Shown in pieces: positions 6,980-12,307 of a stretch of 12,307 bases of DNA. This DNA is from an uncultured Acetobacteraceae bacterium. Lineage in GTDB: Bacteria > Pseudomonadota > Alphaproteobacteria > Acetobacterales > Acetobacteraceae. How positions within the stretch are numbered: the first letter of the stretch is position 1; each line of letters begins with the position of its first letter. Below the pieces are notes generated by a model. The model did not search any database. It was not told the DNA's origin and was given only the letters and a program-made list of their open reading frames with translations. The stretch spans positions 1 to 12,307 of the forward strand of contig CAIMEK010000259.1 of assembly GCA_903839965.1 (NCBI GenBank). The letters are read 5' to 3'. A program made the position numbers and the translations under genes.

Positions 6980-7008
6980 AGCATACCCCCCCCTGTGCAA
7001 ATTGTCTT
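6980..7008 (-). promoter_or_regulatory. Possible sigma70-type promoter of lysR with a G8 run in its spacer
   Basis: Reading the minus strand, AAGACA (7008-7003) and TATGCT (6985-6980) each match 4 of 6 bases of the -35 and -10 consensus, with an ideal 17-base spacer. Eight of those spacer bases are an unbroken G run (C at 6986-6993 on the plus strand). The predicted start, near 6973, leaves a leader of roughly 14 bases holding the AGGAGGG ribosome site. The assignment is by eye and tentative. Confidence 0.3.
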
Positions 7009-7043
7009 TCTTCCGATTGCGCGGCGCGTGAATAATCGTACCT

Positions 7044-7060
7044 GGTATGCCCGATACAAA
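7044..7060. promoter_or_regulatory. Candidate LysR-type binding box
   Basis: GGTATGCCCGATACAAA contains GTAT-N5-ATAC (7045-7057) and a T-N11-A arrangement (T7046, A7058), the loose consensus of LysR-type regulators. GGTATGC (7044-7050) has an exact inverted partner, GCATACC, at 6981-6987, 63 bases away and overlapping the predicted lysR -10. This would fit an autoregulated divergent promoter. T-N11-A sites are common by chance, so confidence is low. Confidence 0.3.
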
Positions 7061-7120
7061 GGCATCCGGGAGTTGAGCGCCAAACACCGCCTCCGTTGAG
7101 GCCTGTTCCGCTACCCGTAC

Positions 7121-7136
7121 GCCGCACCCGTGCGGC
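7121..7136. repeat. Perfect 7-bp inverted repeat upstream of the SMP-30-like gene
   Basis: GCCGCAC (7121-7127) and GTGCGGC (7130-7136) are exact reverse complements separated by CC. The GTG that could start a longer reading frame at 7130 lies inside this dyad, which argues against its use as a start codon. A near copy of the core is found at 239-253, downstream of recA. Confidence 0.5.
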
Positions 7137-7187
7137 ATGCGGGCTGTCGATCCGGTGCCCGGCGGGCGCGGCAGCAGGCGCCAGAAC

Positions 7188-7195
7188 AGAGGAAA
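7188..7195 (+). promoter_or_regulatory. Ribosome binding site supporting GTG 7205
   Basis: AGAGGAAA at 7188-7195 lies 9 bases before GTG 7205. The alternative GTG 7130 has no purine-rich site upstream and would prepend 25 Arg/Gln-rich residues atypical of the family. Confidence 0.55.
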
Positions 7196-7204
7196 CGCAG
7201 GCAA

Positions 7205-8119
7205 GTGTTCGCACCGCCCGAAGTCATCCAGGCCGAAGTCTTCGCCAGCCTTCCCGACGAGTTCCGCCGGGTGAACGTGGTGGCGCCATGGGCGGCGGTG
7301 CGCCGCGGCGGCAAGCCGATCCACAGCTTCCTGGAAGGCCCGTCGTTCGATCGGGCGGGCAACCTCTACGTCACCGACATTCCTTACGGCCGCGTGTTCC
7401 GCATAACGCCGGCGGGCAAGTTCGAACTGGTGACCGAATACGACGGCGAACCGAACGGCCTGAAGATCCACAAGGATGGGCGCGGCTTCATTACCGACTA
7501 CAAGAACGGCATCGTCGAACTGGACCTGAAGACCGGCGCCACCCGCCCGGCGCTGGAGCGGCGCTATTCGGAGCGCTTCAAGGGCGTCAACGACCTGTTT
7601 TTTGCCGCCAACGGCGACATGTATTTCACCGACCAGGGGCGTACCGGGCACCAGGACCCGACCGGCGGGGTGTATCGCTGGAGCGCCGACGGCCGGCTGC
7701 ACTGCCTGTTCTCCCGGGGCTGCAACCCGAACGGGCTGGTGACCAACGCGGACGAAAGCGTGCTCTTCGTCGCCATGACCAACGCCAACGCGGTCTGGCA
7801 CATGACCCTGATGCCGAACGACGACGTGACCGCGGTCGGCACGTTCATCCAGCTTTCCGGCGGCGGCGGCCCGGATGGCCTGGCCCTGACGGAGGACGGC
7901 GGACTGGTCGTCGCGCATGCCCGCATGGGCGTCGTGTGGGTGTTCGATGCCCTGGGGCGGCCGTGCTGGCAGGTGAATACGGCCGCCTCGGATTTCGTCA
8001 CCAACATTGCCTTCGGCGGCCCCGACAGGAAGACGCTCTACATCACCGACTCCGCCGCCGGTCTCGTCCAGCGGGCGCGGCTGCCGGTGGCCGGACGTGC
8101 CATGTTCTCGCATCAATGA
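7205..8119 (+). CDS. SMP-30/gluconolactonase/LRE-like family protein
   Basis: The 304-residue product is a six-bladed beta-propeller of the SMP-30/gluconolactonase family. These are divalent-metal lactonases that open sugar-acid and related lactones. The usual ligand positions can be picked out: Glu44 in FLEGPSFDRAGNLYVTD, Asn129 in KGVNDLFFAANGDMYFTD, Asn176 in CNPNGLVTNADESVLFVA and Asp224 in GGPDGLALTEDG. This suggests the metal site is intact. The blade pattern '..G.lYvtD.....v.ri...G' recurs throughout. No signal peptide is visible with the chosen start, so it is probably cytoplasmic. GTG 7205 gives the N-terminus MFAPPEVIQAEVFASLP, a normal family beginning. It is the first gene of a plus-strand operon, with dctP starting 34 bases after its stop. 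Lactonase activity is the family expectation; other hydrolase roles exist in this fold, and the substrate is unknown. Confidence 0.87.
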   Translation: MFAPPEVIQAEVFASLPDEFRRVNVVAPWAAVRRGGKPIHSFLEGPSFDRAGNLYVTDIPYGRVFRITPAGKFELVTEYDGEPNGLKIHKDGRGFITDYKNGIVELDLKTGATRPALERRYSERFKGVNDLFFAANGDMYFTDQGRTGHQDPTGGVYRWSADGRLHCLFSRGCNPNGLVTNADESVLFVAMTNANAVWHMTLMPNDDVTAVGTFIQLSGGGGPDGLALTEDGGLVVAHARMGVVWVFDALGRPCWQVNTAASDFVTNIAFGGPDRKTLYITDSAAGLVQRARLPVAGRAMFSHQ

Positions 8120-8153
8120 AACCAAACTGAAAAAAGCTACGGAAGGAAAAACC

Positions 8154-9173
8154 ATGCAACCGGTGACACGCCGAGCCGTCCTCGGAACGGCCGCTGCCCT
8201 GCCGCTGAGCGCGCCCTTCATCAACCATGCGCTGGCCGCGGAGTTCACCTTCAAGGTGGCCCACGGCCTGTTCCCGGACCACCCGACCAACATCCGCCTC
8301 AACGAGGCGGCGGCCAATGTGGCCAAGGAGACCAACGGTCGCATGGAGCTGCGGGTCTTCCCGGCCAACCAGCTCGGCGGCGAGAGCGACATGCTCAACC
8401 AGGTTCGCTCCGGCGCGATCGAAACCTTCCTGATCGGCGGGCTGGTGATTTCCAGCGTGGTGCCGATGGCGGCGCTGGACGGCACCGGCTTCGCCTTCAA
8501 CAACTTCGGCCAGGTGTGGAAGGCGATGGACGGCGAACTCGGCGCCTTCATCCGCACCGCGATGATGGCGCAGTCCAACATCTATTTCCCGCGCACCATC
8601 TGGGACCTCGGCTTCCGCCAGATCACCAACAGCGTGCGACCCGTCAATACAGTGGCCGACCTCGCGGGCATGAAGCTGCGGGTGCCGGGCGCGGCCGCCT
8701 ATGTCGACCTGTTCAAGGCGCTGGGGGCCGCCCCCGTCAACATGCAGTTCCCGGAAGTCTACAGCGCCATGCAGACGCATATCGTCGACGGGCAGGAGAA
8801 CCCGCTGGCACTGATCGCCACGTCGCGGTTCTACGAGGTGCAGAAGTACTGCTCGCTGACCAACCACATCTGGAACGGTTTCTGGGTGCTCATCAACAGC
8901 CGCGCCTGGCAGCGGCTGCCGGCCAACCTGCAGGAAATCGTCGAGAACAACTTCAACGCGGCCGGGCTGAAGCAGCGCCAGGACCTGGCGGGCCTGGAAA
9001 CCACCTATCACGAGACAATGGCCAAGGGCGGCATCACCTTCAACGACAAGCCGGACACCGAGAGCTTCCGCGCCAAGCTGAAGAGCGTGGGCTACTACAC
9101 CGACGTGCGCAAGAAGCTGGGCGACAAGGCCTTCGCATTGCTGGAAGCGGCCAGTGGCGCCACCCTCGGCTGA
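8154..9173 (+). CDS. dctP: TRAP transporter solute-binding protein, DctP family
   Basis: The 339-residue product is the periplasmic receptor of a TRAP (tripartite ATP-independent) transporter, which captures an organic acid and hands it to the DctQM membrane unit for sodium- or proton-driven uptake. The N-terminus is a Tat signal: VTRRAVLGTAAALPLSAPFINHALA, with likely cleavage near residue 29. The mature part begins FTFKVAHGLFPDHPTNIRL. DctP hallmarks follow: NQLGGESDMLNQVRSGAIE (72-90), LAGMKLRVPG (170-179) with Arg176 as the conserved carboxylate-binding arginine, and VDGQENPLALI (211-221). GGAAGGAAAA at 8141-8150 is a strong ribosome site for ATG 8154. The last 20 bases overlap the start of the fused DctQM gene. 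The conserved arginine implies a carboxylate ligand; its identity is open. Confidence 0.93.
   Translation: MQPVTRRAVLGTAAALPLSAPFINHALAAEFTFKVAHGLFPDHPTNIRLNEAAANVAKETNGRMELRVFPANQLGGESDMLNQVRSGAIETFLIGGLVISSVVPMAALDGTGFAFNNFGQVWKAMDGELGAFIRTAMMAQSNIYFPRTIWDLGFRQITNSVRPVNTVADLAGMKLRVPGAAAYVDLFKALGAAPVNMQFPEVYSAMQTHIVDGQENPLALIATSRFYEVQKYCSLTNHIWNGFWVLINSRAWQRLPANLQEIVENNFNAAGLKQRQDLAGLETTYHETMAKGGITFNDKPDTESFRAKLKSVGYYTDVRKKLGDKAFALLEAASGATLG
9143..9147 (+). promoter_or_regulatory. Ribosome binding site for dctQM inside the dctP coding end
   Basis: GGAAG lies 6 bases before GTG 9154, within the last codons of dctP. It supports a start that overlaps the upstream gene by 20 bases, consistent with translational coupling. 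Later in-frame starts (GTG 9274, ATG 9277) fall inside the first membrane helix and are poor choices. Confidence 0.5.
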
Positions 9174-11037
9174 CGCCCAGCCGGCGGCAGCGCTCCCGAT
9201 AGCCGCCGCGGGCTGGTCGGGTTGGTCCCGGGCGAGCCGAGCGCTCGCCCGGGCGACCGGCTTCATCGCGGCCGTGATGGTGGTCGTCGAAATCTTCATG
9301 CTGCTGGCCACCATCATCGCCCGCTACATGTTCCACAGCCCGCTCACCTGGGGCGACGAGTTCGCCGGGTCGGTGTTCCTGTGGCTGTCGATGCTCGGCG
9401 CCGTGATTGCGTTGGAGCGCGGCGAGCACATGCGCTTCGGCGCCCTGGTGCAGAGCCTGGAACCGGAGTGGCGCCTGCGGCTCGACATCCTCGGTATGGC
9501 GGTGGTCGCGGCCTTGCTGCTGCAGCTCATCGGCCCGGCCTGGGACTACGTCGAGGACGAGTGGTTCAGCATCCTGCCCAGCCTCGGGTTCCGTTCCGCT
9601 TACCGGGTGGTCGGCATCGAGGGCGGCCTGGTGCTGATGCTGCTGACGCTGGCCCTGCAGGTGCTCAAGCGGGGGCATGGCAAGGTCACGCTGGGCAGCA
9701 TCGCCCTGGTGGCGGCGGTCGGCGGCGTGCTCTGGCTGCTGGCGCCGGCCCTGGTGGCGATCGGCAACATCAACCTGCTGGTGTTCTTCGTCGTCATCCT
9801 GGGCGGGGCGATCGCCGTCGGCGTGCCGATCGGCTTTTCCTTCGGCATCGCCACCGTGTCCTATCTCGCGCTGACCACGTCAGTGCCGCTGAGCGTGATC
9901 CTGAACCGGCTCGACCAGGCGATGTCGCAATCGATCCTGCTCGCCGTGCCGATGTTCGTGTTCCTTGGCCTGCTCATCGAAATCACCGGCCTGGCGCGCG
10001 CGATGGTGGCGATCCTCGTGCTGCTGCTGGGCCGCGTGCGCGGCGGGCTGCAATACGTGCTGCTCGGGGCGATGCTGCTGGTGTCGGGCATTTCCGGCTC
10101 GAAGGCGGCCGACATGGCCGCGATCGCGCCGGCGCTGTTCCCGGAAATGCGCCGCCGCGGCGTCGACCAGGGCGACCTGGTGGCGCTGCTGTCGTCCTCG
10201 GCGGCGATGGCGGACACCATTCCGCCCAGCCTCGTGCTGATCACCTTCGGGGCGGTCGCCGGCATTTCCATCGGCGCGCTGTTCACCGCCGGCGTGATCC
10301 CGGCCCTGGTGCTGGCCGTGGCGCTCGCCGTGGTCACCTTCTTTCGCACCAGGAACAAAGTCGAGCCGCCGATGGCCCGGCTCAGCCGGCACGACGTGCT
10401 GATGACCGTGCTGTATTCCATCCCGGCGCTGGCGCTGCCCTTCATCATCCGCTGGGCGGTGGTCGAGGGCGTCGCGACGGCCACGGAGGTCTCCACGCTG
10501 GGCGTCACCTATGCCTTCATCACCGGGGTGATCATCTACCGGCCGATCGACTGGAGGCGGGTCTACCCGGCGCTGATCGAGACGGCTTCGTTGTCGGGCG
10601 CCATCCTGTTCATCGTCGGCTCGGCCAACGCGATGGCCTGGGCGCTGACGCAGTCGGGCTTCTCGGCCCAGCTGGTGGCGATGATGGCGCAGGTTCCAGG
10701 GGGCGCGATGGGGTTCCTGGCGGCGACCTCGATCGTGTTCATCGTGCTGGGGCAGATCCTGGAGGGCATTCCGGCGATCCTGCTGTTCGCGCCGCTGCTG
10801 CTGCCGGTGGCGCGGAACTTCCACGTGCCCGATGTGCACTATGCGATCGTGGTGGTCATCGCCATGAGCATCGGGCTGTTCGCGCCGCCCTTCGGCATCG
10901 GCTTCTACACGGCCTGCGGCATCGGCCGCGTGCCGGCGGAGGCCGCGATGGGGCACATGTGGCGCTACCTCGGGGCGCTGACCGTGGGGCTGGCAATCGT
11001 CGTCGCGATCCCCTGGTTCACGACCTGCCTGCTTTGA
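9154..11037 (+). CDS. dctQM: Fused TRAP transporter permease, DctQ-DctM
   Basis: One 627-residue membrane protein combines the small (DctQ, about 1-175) and large (DctM, about 200-627) TRAP subunits. The DctQ part has four hydrophobic segments and the family core ARYMFHSPLTWGDEFAGSVFLWLSMLGA (56-83), followed by RGEHMRFGAL. A hydrophobic linker helix (about 180-203) precedes the DctM part. There the diagnostic motifs are VGVPIGFSFGIA (222-233), VPMFVFLGLLIE (265-276), GISGSKAADMAAIAPALFPEM (312-332), ADTIPPS (353-359) and SIGLFAPPFGIGFYTACG (572-589). Both subunits are complete; such fusions are a known TRAP architecture. With DctP it should form a complete secondary importer for an organic acid in the inner membrane. 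The start overlaps dctP by 20 bases, so the two are very likely co-translated. The stop codon lies within a 16-base direct repeat shared with the following gap. Confidence 0.93.
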   Translation: MAPPSADAQPAAALPIAAAGWSGWSRASRALARATGFIAAVMVVVEIFMLLATIIARYMFHSPLTWGDEFAGSVFLWLSMLGAVIALERGEHMRFGALVQSLEPEWRLRLDILGMAVVAALLLQLIGPAWDYVEDEWFSILPSLGFRSAYRVVGIEGGLVLMLLTLALQVLKRGHGKVTLGSIALVAAVGGVLWLLAPALVAIGNINLLVFFVVILGGAIAVGVPIGFSFGIATVSYLALTTSVPLSVILNRLDQAMSQSILLAVPMFVFLGLLIEITGLARAMVAILVLLLGRVRGGLQYVLLGAMLLVSGISGSKAADMAAIAPALFPEMRRRGVDQGDLVALLSSSAAMADTIPPSLVLITFGAVAGISIGALFTAGVIPALVLAVALAVVTFFRTRNKVEPPMARLSRHDVLMTVLYSIPALALPFIIRWAVVEGVATATEVSTLGVTYAFITGVIIYRPIDWRRVYPALIETASLSGAILFIVGSANAMAWALTQSGFSAQLVAMMAQVPGGAMGFLAATSIVFIVLGQILEGIPAILLFAPLLLPVARNFHVPDVHYAIVVVIAMSIGLFAPPFGIGFYTACGIGRVPAEAAMGHMWRYLGALTVGLAIVVAIPWFTTCLL

Positions 11038-11057
11038 CCCAACCTGCCTGCTTTGAC
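11023..11057 (+). repeat. 16-bp direct repeat spanning the dctQM stop codon
   Basis: ACCTGCCTGCTTTGAC occurs at 11023-11038 and at 11042-11057, with a period of 19 bases. The first copy encodes the last dctQM codons and its TGA; the second fills most of the 34-base gap before the CoA-transferase gene. It looks like a recent small tandem duplication. Confidence 0.92.
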
Positions 11058-11071
11058 ATCGAGAAAGAGAC

Positions 11072-12307
11072 ATGAGCCTGAAGAAGAAGCCGTTCGATCC
11101 CACCGCCACCGGGCCGTTGGCGGGCATCCGGGTGCTCGATTTCTCGCGCCTGATGGCCGGCAACATGCTGACCCTGCAGCTGGCGGATTTCGGCGCCGAA
11201 GTGGTGAAGGTGGAAGTGCCGGGCGACGGCGACACGCTGCGGGACTGGCGATCGAAAGGCGTCAGCGCGCACTGGAAGGTCTACGCCCGCAACAAGAAGA
11301 GCGTCAGCCTGAACCTGAAGTCGCCCGACGCGCCCGGCATCATCCTCGACCTGGTGCGCCACTTCGACGTCGTGGTCGAGAGCTTCCGCCACCATTACCT
11401 GGAGCACCTGGGCGTCGGCCCGGAGCGCCTGCTGGAGGCGAATCGCCGGCTGATCATCGTGCGCGTTTCCGGCTTCGGCCAGACCGGGCCGTACGCGGGT
11501 CGTCCGGGCTTCGGCACGCTGGTGGAGGCAATCTCCGGCTTCGCCTCGCGCAACGGCTTCGAGGACCGCGAGCCGGTGCTGCCGCCGCTGGCGCTGGCCG
11601 ACATGGTGGCCGGGCTTTCCGGCGCCATGGCAACGCTGGCGGCGGTGCGCGAGATCGAGATGCGCGGCGGCGCCGGCCAGGTGATCGACCTCAGCCTGCT
11701 CGACCCGATGGTCTCCATCCTCGGGCCGGAGGCGCTGATCTACCGGCTGACCAAACAGACGCGCAAGCGGGTCGGCAGCGCCTCGGAATCGACCTCGCCG
11801 CGCAACGTCTACGCCACCGGCGACGGCGGCTGGCTGGCCATTTCCGCCTCCACGCAGGCGATGGCCGAGCGGCTGTTCCGCGTCATCGGGCGCGACGACC
11901 TCAACAGCAACCCCGACTTCCGCACCAATACCGACCGCGTGCGCCGGCGCGACGAGGTGGACGCCATCGTCGGCGGCTGGATCAAAGAGCGCACGCTGGC
12001 GGAAAACGTTGCCTTCTTCGAACGTGAGGGCGTGACGGCGGCGCCGGTTTACGATATTGCCCAGTTCCTGCAGGATCCGCATGTCCAGGAGCGGGGCATC
12101 GTCGTGGAAGTGCCGGACGAGGACCTCGGCGAGGTGGAGATGCACGACGTGGTGCCGCGGCTGAGCGGAACGCCGGGCGCCTTCCGCACGCCGGCCCCGG
12201 CGATCGGCCAGCACAACGACGAGATCTACGGCCGTATCGGCTATTCGCCCGTGCGCATCGCGGCGAACATGTCCGCCTTGGCGTGGTGCTCCTCGGGCCG
12301 CAGCCGC
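11072..12307 (+). CDS. CaiB/BaiF family (family III) CoA-transferase, 3' end beyond window
   Basis: An open frame from ATG 11072 runs 412 codons to the window edge without a stop. The product is a family III CoA-transferase, which moves CoA between an acyl-CoA donor and a carboxylic acid in the cytoplasm (as formyl-CoA or succinyl-CoA:acid transferases do). Typical segments are GPLAGIRVLDFSRLMAGNMLTLQLADFGAEVVKVEVPGDGD (14-54), ARNKKSVSLNLKSPD (72-86), RVSGFGQTGPYAGRPGFGTLVEAISG (131-156) and PPLALADMVAGLSGAMATLAAV (171-192). Asp177 fits the catalytic aspartate that forms the acyl-enzyme anhydride. The C-terminal landmarks DPHVQERG and HNDEIYGRIGYS are also present, so the gene is nearly complete. 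An A/G-rich GAGAAAGAGA (11061-11070) serves as the ribosome site. It lies 34 bases after dctQM and is presumably co-transcribed; the imported acid is a plausible substrate. After about residue 396 the sequence no longer resembles the usual family end. Confidence 0.9.
   Translation, partial: MSLKKKPFDPTATGPLAGIRVLDFSRLMAGNMLTLQLADFGAEVVKVEVPGDGDTLRDWRSKGVSAHWKVYARNKKSVSLNLKSPDAPGIILDLVRHFDVVVESFRHHYLEHLGVGPERLLEANRRLIIVRVSGFGQTGPYAGRPGFGTLVEAISGFASRNGFEDREPVLPPLALADMVAGLSGAMATLAAVREIEMRGGAGQVIDLSLLDPMVSILGPEALIYRLTKQTRKRVGSASESTSPRNVYATGDGGWLAISASTQAMAERLFRVIGRDDLNSNPDFRTNTDRVRRRDEVDAIVGGWIKERTLAENVAFFEREGVTAAPVYDIAQFLQDPHVQERGIVVEVPDEDLGEVEMHDVVPRLSGTPGAFRTPAPAIGQHNDEIYGRIGYSPVRIAANMSALAWCSSGRSR

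Larger units (their letters stand above)
6960..7204. promoter_or_regulatory. Divergent control region between lysR and the SMP-30/TRAP operon (245 bp)
   Basis: The segment carries the start region of two divergent transcripts and no gene. From left to right it holds the lysR ribosome site, a possible lysR promoter with a C8 run (6980-7008), a candidate LysR-type box (7044-7060), a small GCCTC-CGTT-GAGGC stem (7089-7102) and a perfect inverted repeat (7121-7136). The ribosome site for the SMP-30-like gene closes it. It is locally AT-richer around 6960-7060 than the flanking coding DNA, as expected for promoters. No confident -35/-10 pair was found for the plus-strand operon. Confidence 0.6.

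Noticed and set aside
7130..7204. Longer start (GTG 7130) for the SMP-30-like protein
   Set aside because: There is no ribosome site, the GTG sits inside a perfect inverted repeat, and the added residues are Arg/Gln-rich and unlike the family. GTG 7205 has AGAGGAAA at proper spacing.
6968..8581. A 537-codon minus-strand open frame across the promoter region, SMP-30-like gene and dctP
   Set aside because: It crosses the divergent control region and two well-supported genes, and the product has no recognisable motif.
9222..11075. A 617-codon plus-strand frame overlapping dctQM
   Set aside because: It reads as Arg/Gly/Ala-rich low-complexity sequence. The overlapping frame is an unmistakable TRAP permease.
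9880..11235. A 451-codon minus-strand frame opposite dctQM, and similar long frames opposite or overlapping the CoA-transferase
   Set aside because: These are compositional shadows of GC-rich coding DNA without family features. The CoA-transferase frame from 11072 carries the family motifs.
1..12307. CRISPR array, insertion sequence, tRNA/rRNA or phage-type genes
   Set aside because: No regularly spaced repeats, transposase or integrase motifs, terminal inverted repeats or RNA-gene sequences were recognised by eye on either strand.

Overview
The window is GC-rich (third codon positions are overwhelmingly G or C) and looks like an alphaproteobacterial chromosome, possibly Rhodospirillales/Acetobacterales. 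This rests on the C-terminal tail of RecA at the left edge and on the type of solute-uptake and catabolic genes that follow. The placement is an inference from protein style; no rRNA or tRNA gene is present to anchor it.

Layout. (1) 1-156: the 3' end of recA. (2) 362-5002, plus strand: an NHL-repeat beta-propeller protein resembling peptidyl-alpha-hydroxyglycine alpha-amidating lyases, a large Tat-exported family-5 ABC solute-binding protein with no permease or ATPase beside it, and a major facilitator transporter of the anion:cation symporter type. (3) 5003-5125: a short convergent gap with a strong inverted repeat that probably ends transcription from both sides. (4) 5126-6959, minus strand: a LysR-type regulator followed downstream by a fumarylacetoacetate-hydrolase-family enzyme. 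(5) 6960-7204: the divergent control region. (6) 7205-12307, plus strand: an SMP-30/gluconolactonase-like protein, a TRAP transporter (DctP plus a fused DctQM), and a family III (CaiB/BaiF) CoA-transferase that runs off the right edge.

How the genes may work together. The right half reads as one carboxylic-acid utilisation locus. The TRAP system would import an organic acid, the SMP-30-like protein could open a lactone, the CoA-transferase would activate an acid to its thioester, and the FAH-family enzyme would cleave or isomerise an acylpyruvate-type intermediate. The divergent LysR protein is the obvious local regulator. The left half adds a second carboxylate permease and a peptide/oligosaccharide-type binding protein. 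The actual substrate cannot be read from the sequence.

No CRISPR array, transposase, integrase or RNA gene was seen. No gene-free stretch exceeds 300 bases; the largest are 157-361, 3473-3676 and 6960-7204, and their contents are described below. The complete coding genes are intact and of normal family length. The most noteworthy details are small: a duplicated twin-arginine motif, a 16-bp direct repeat that copies a stop codon, a run of eight G inside a possible lysR promoter spacer, and several clean inverted repeats in the intergenic regions.
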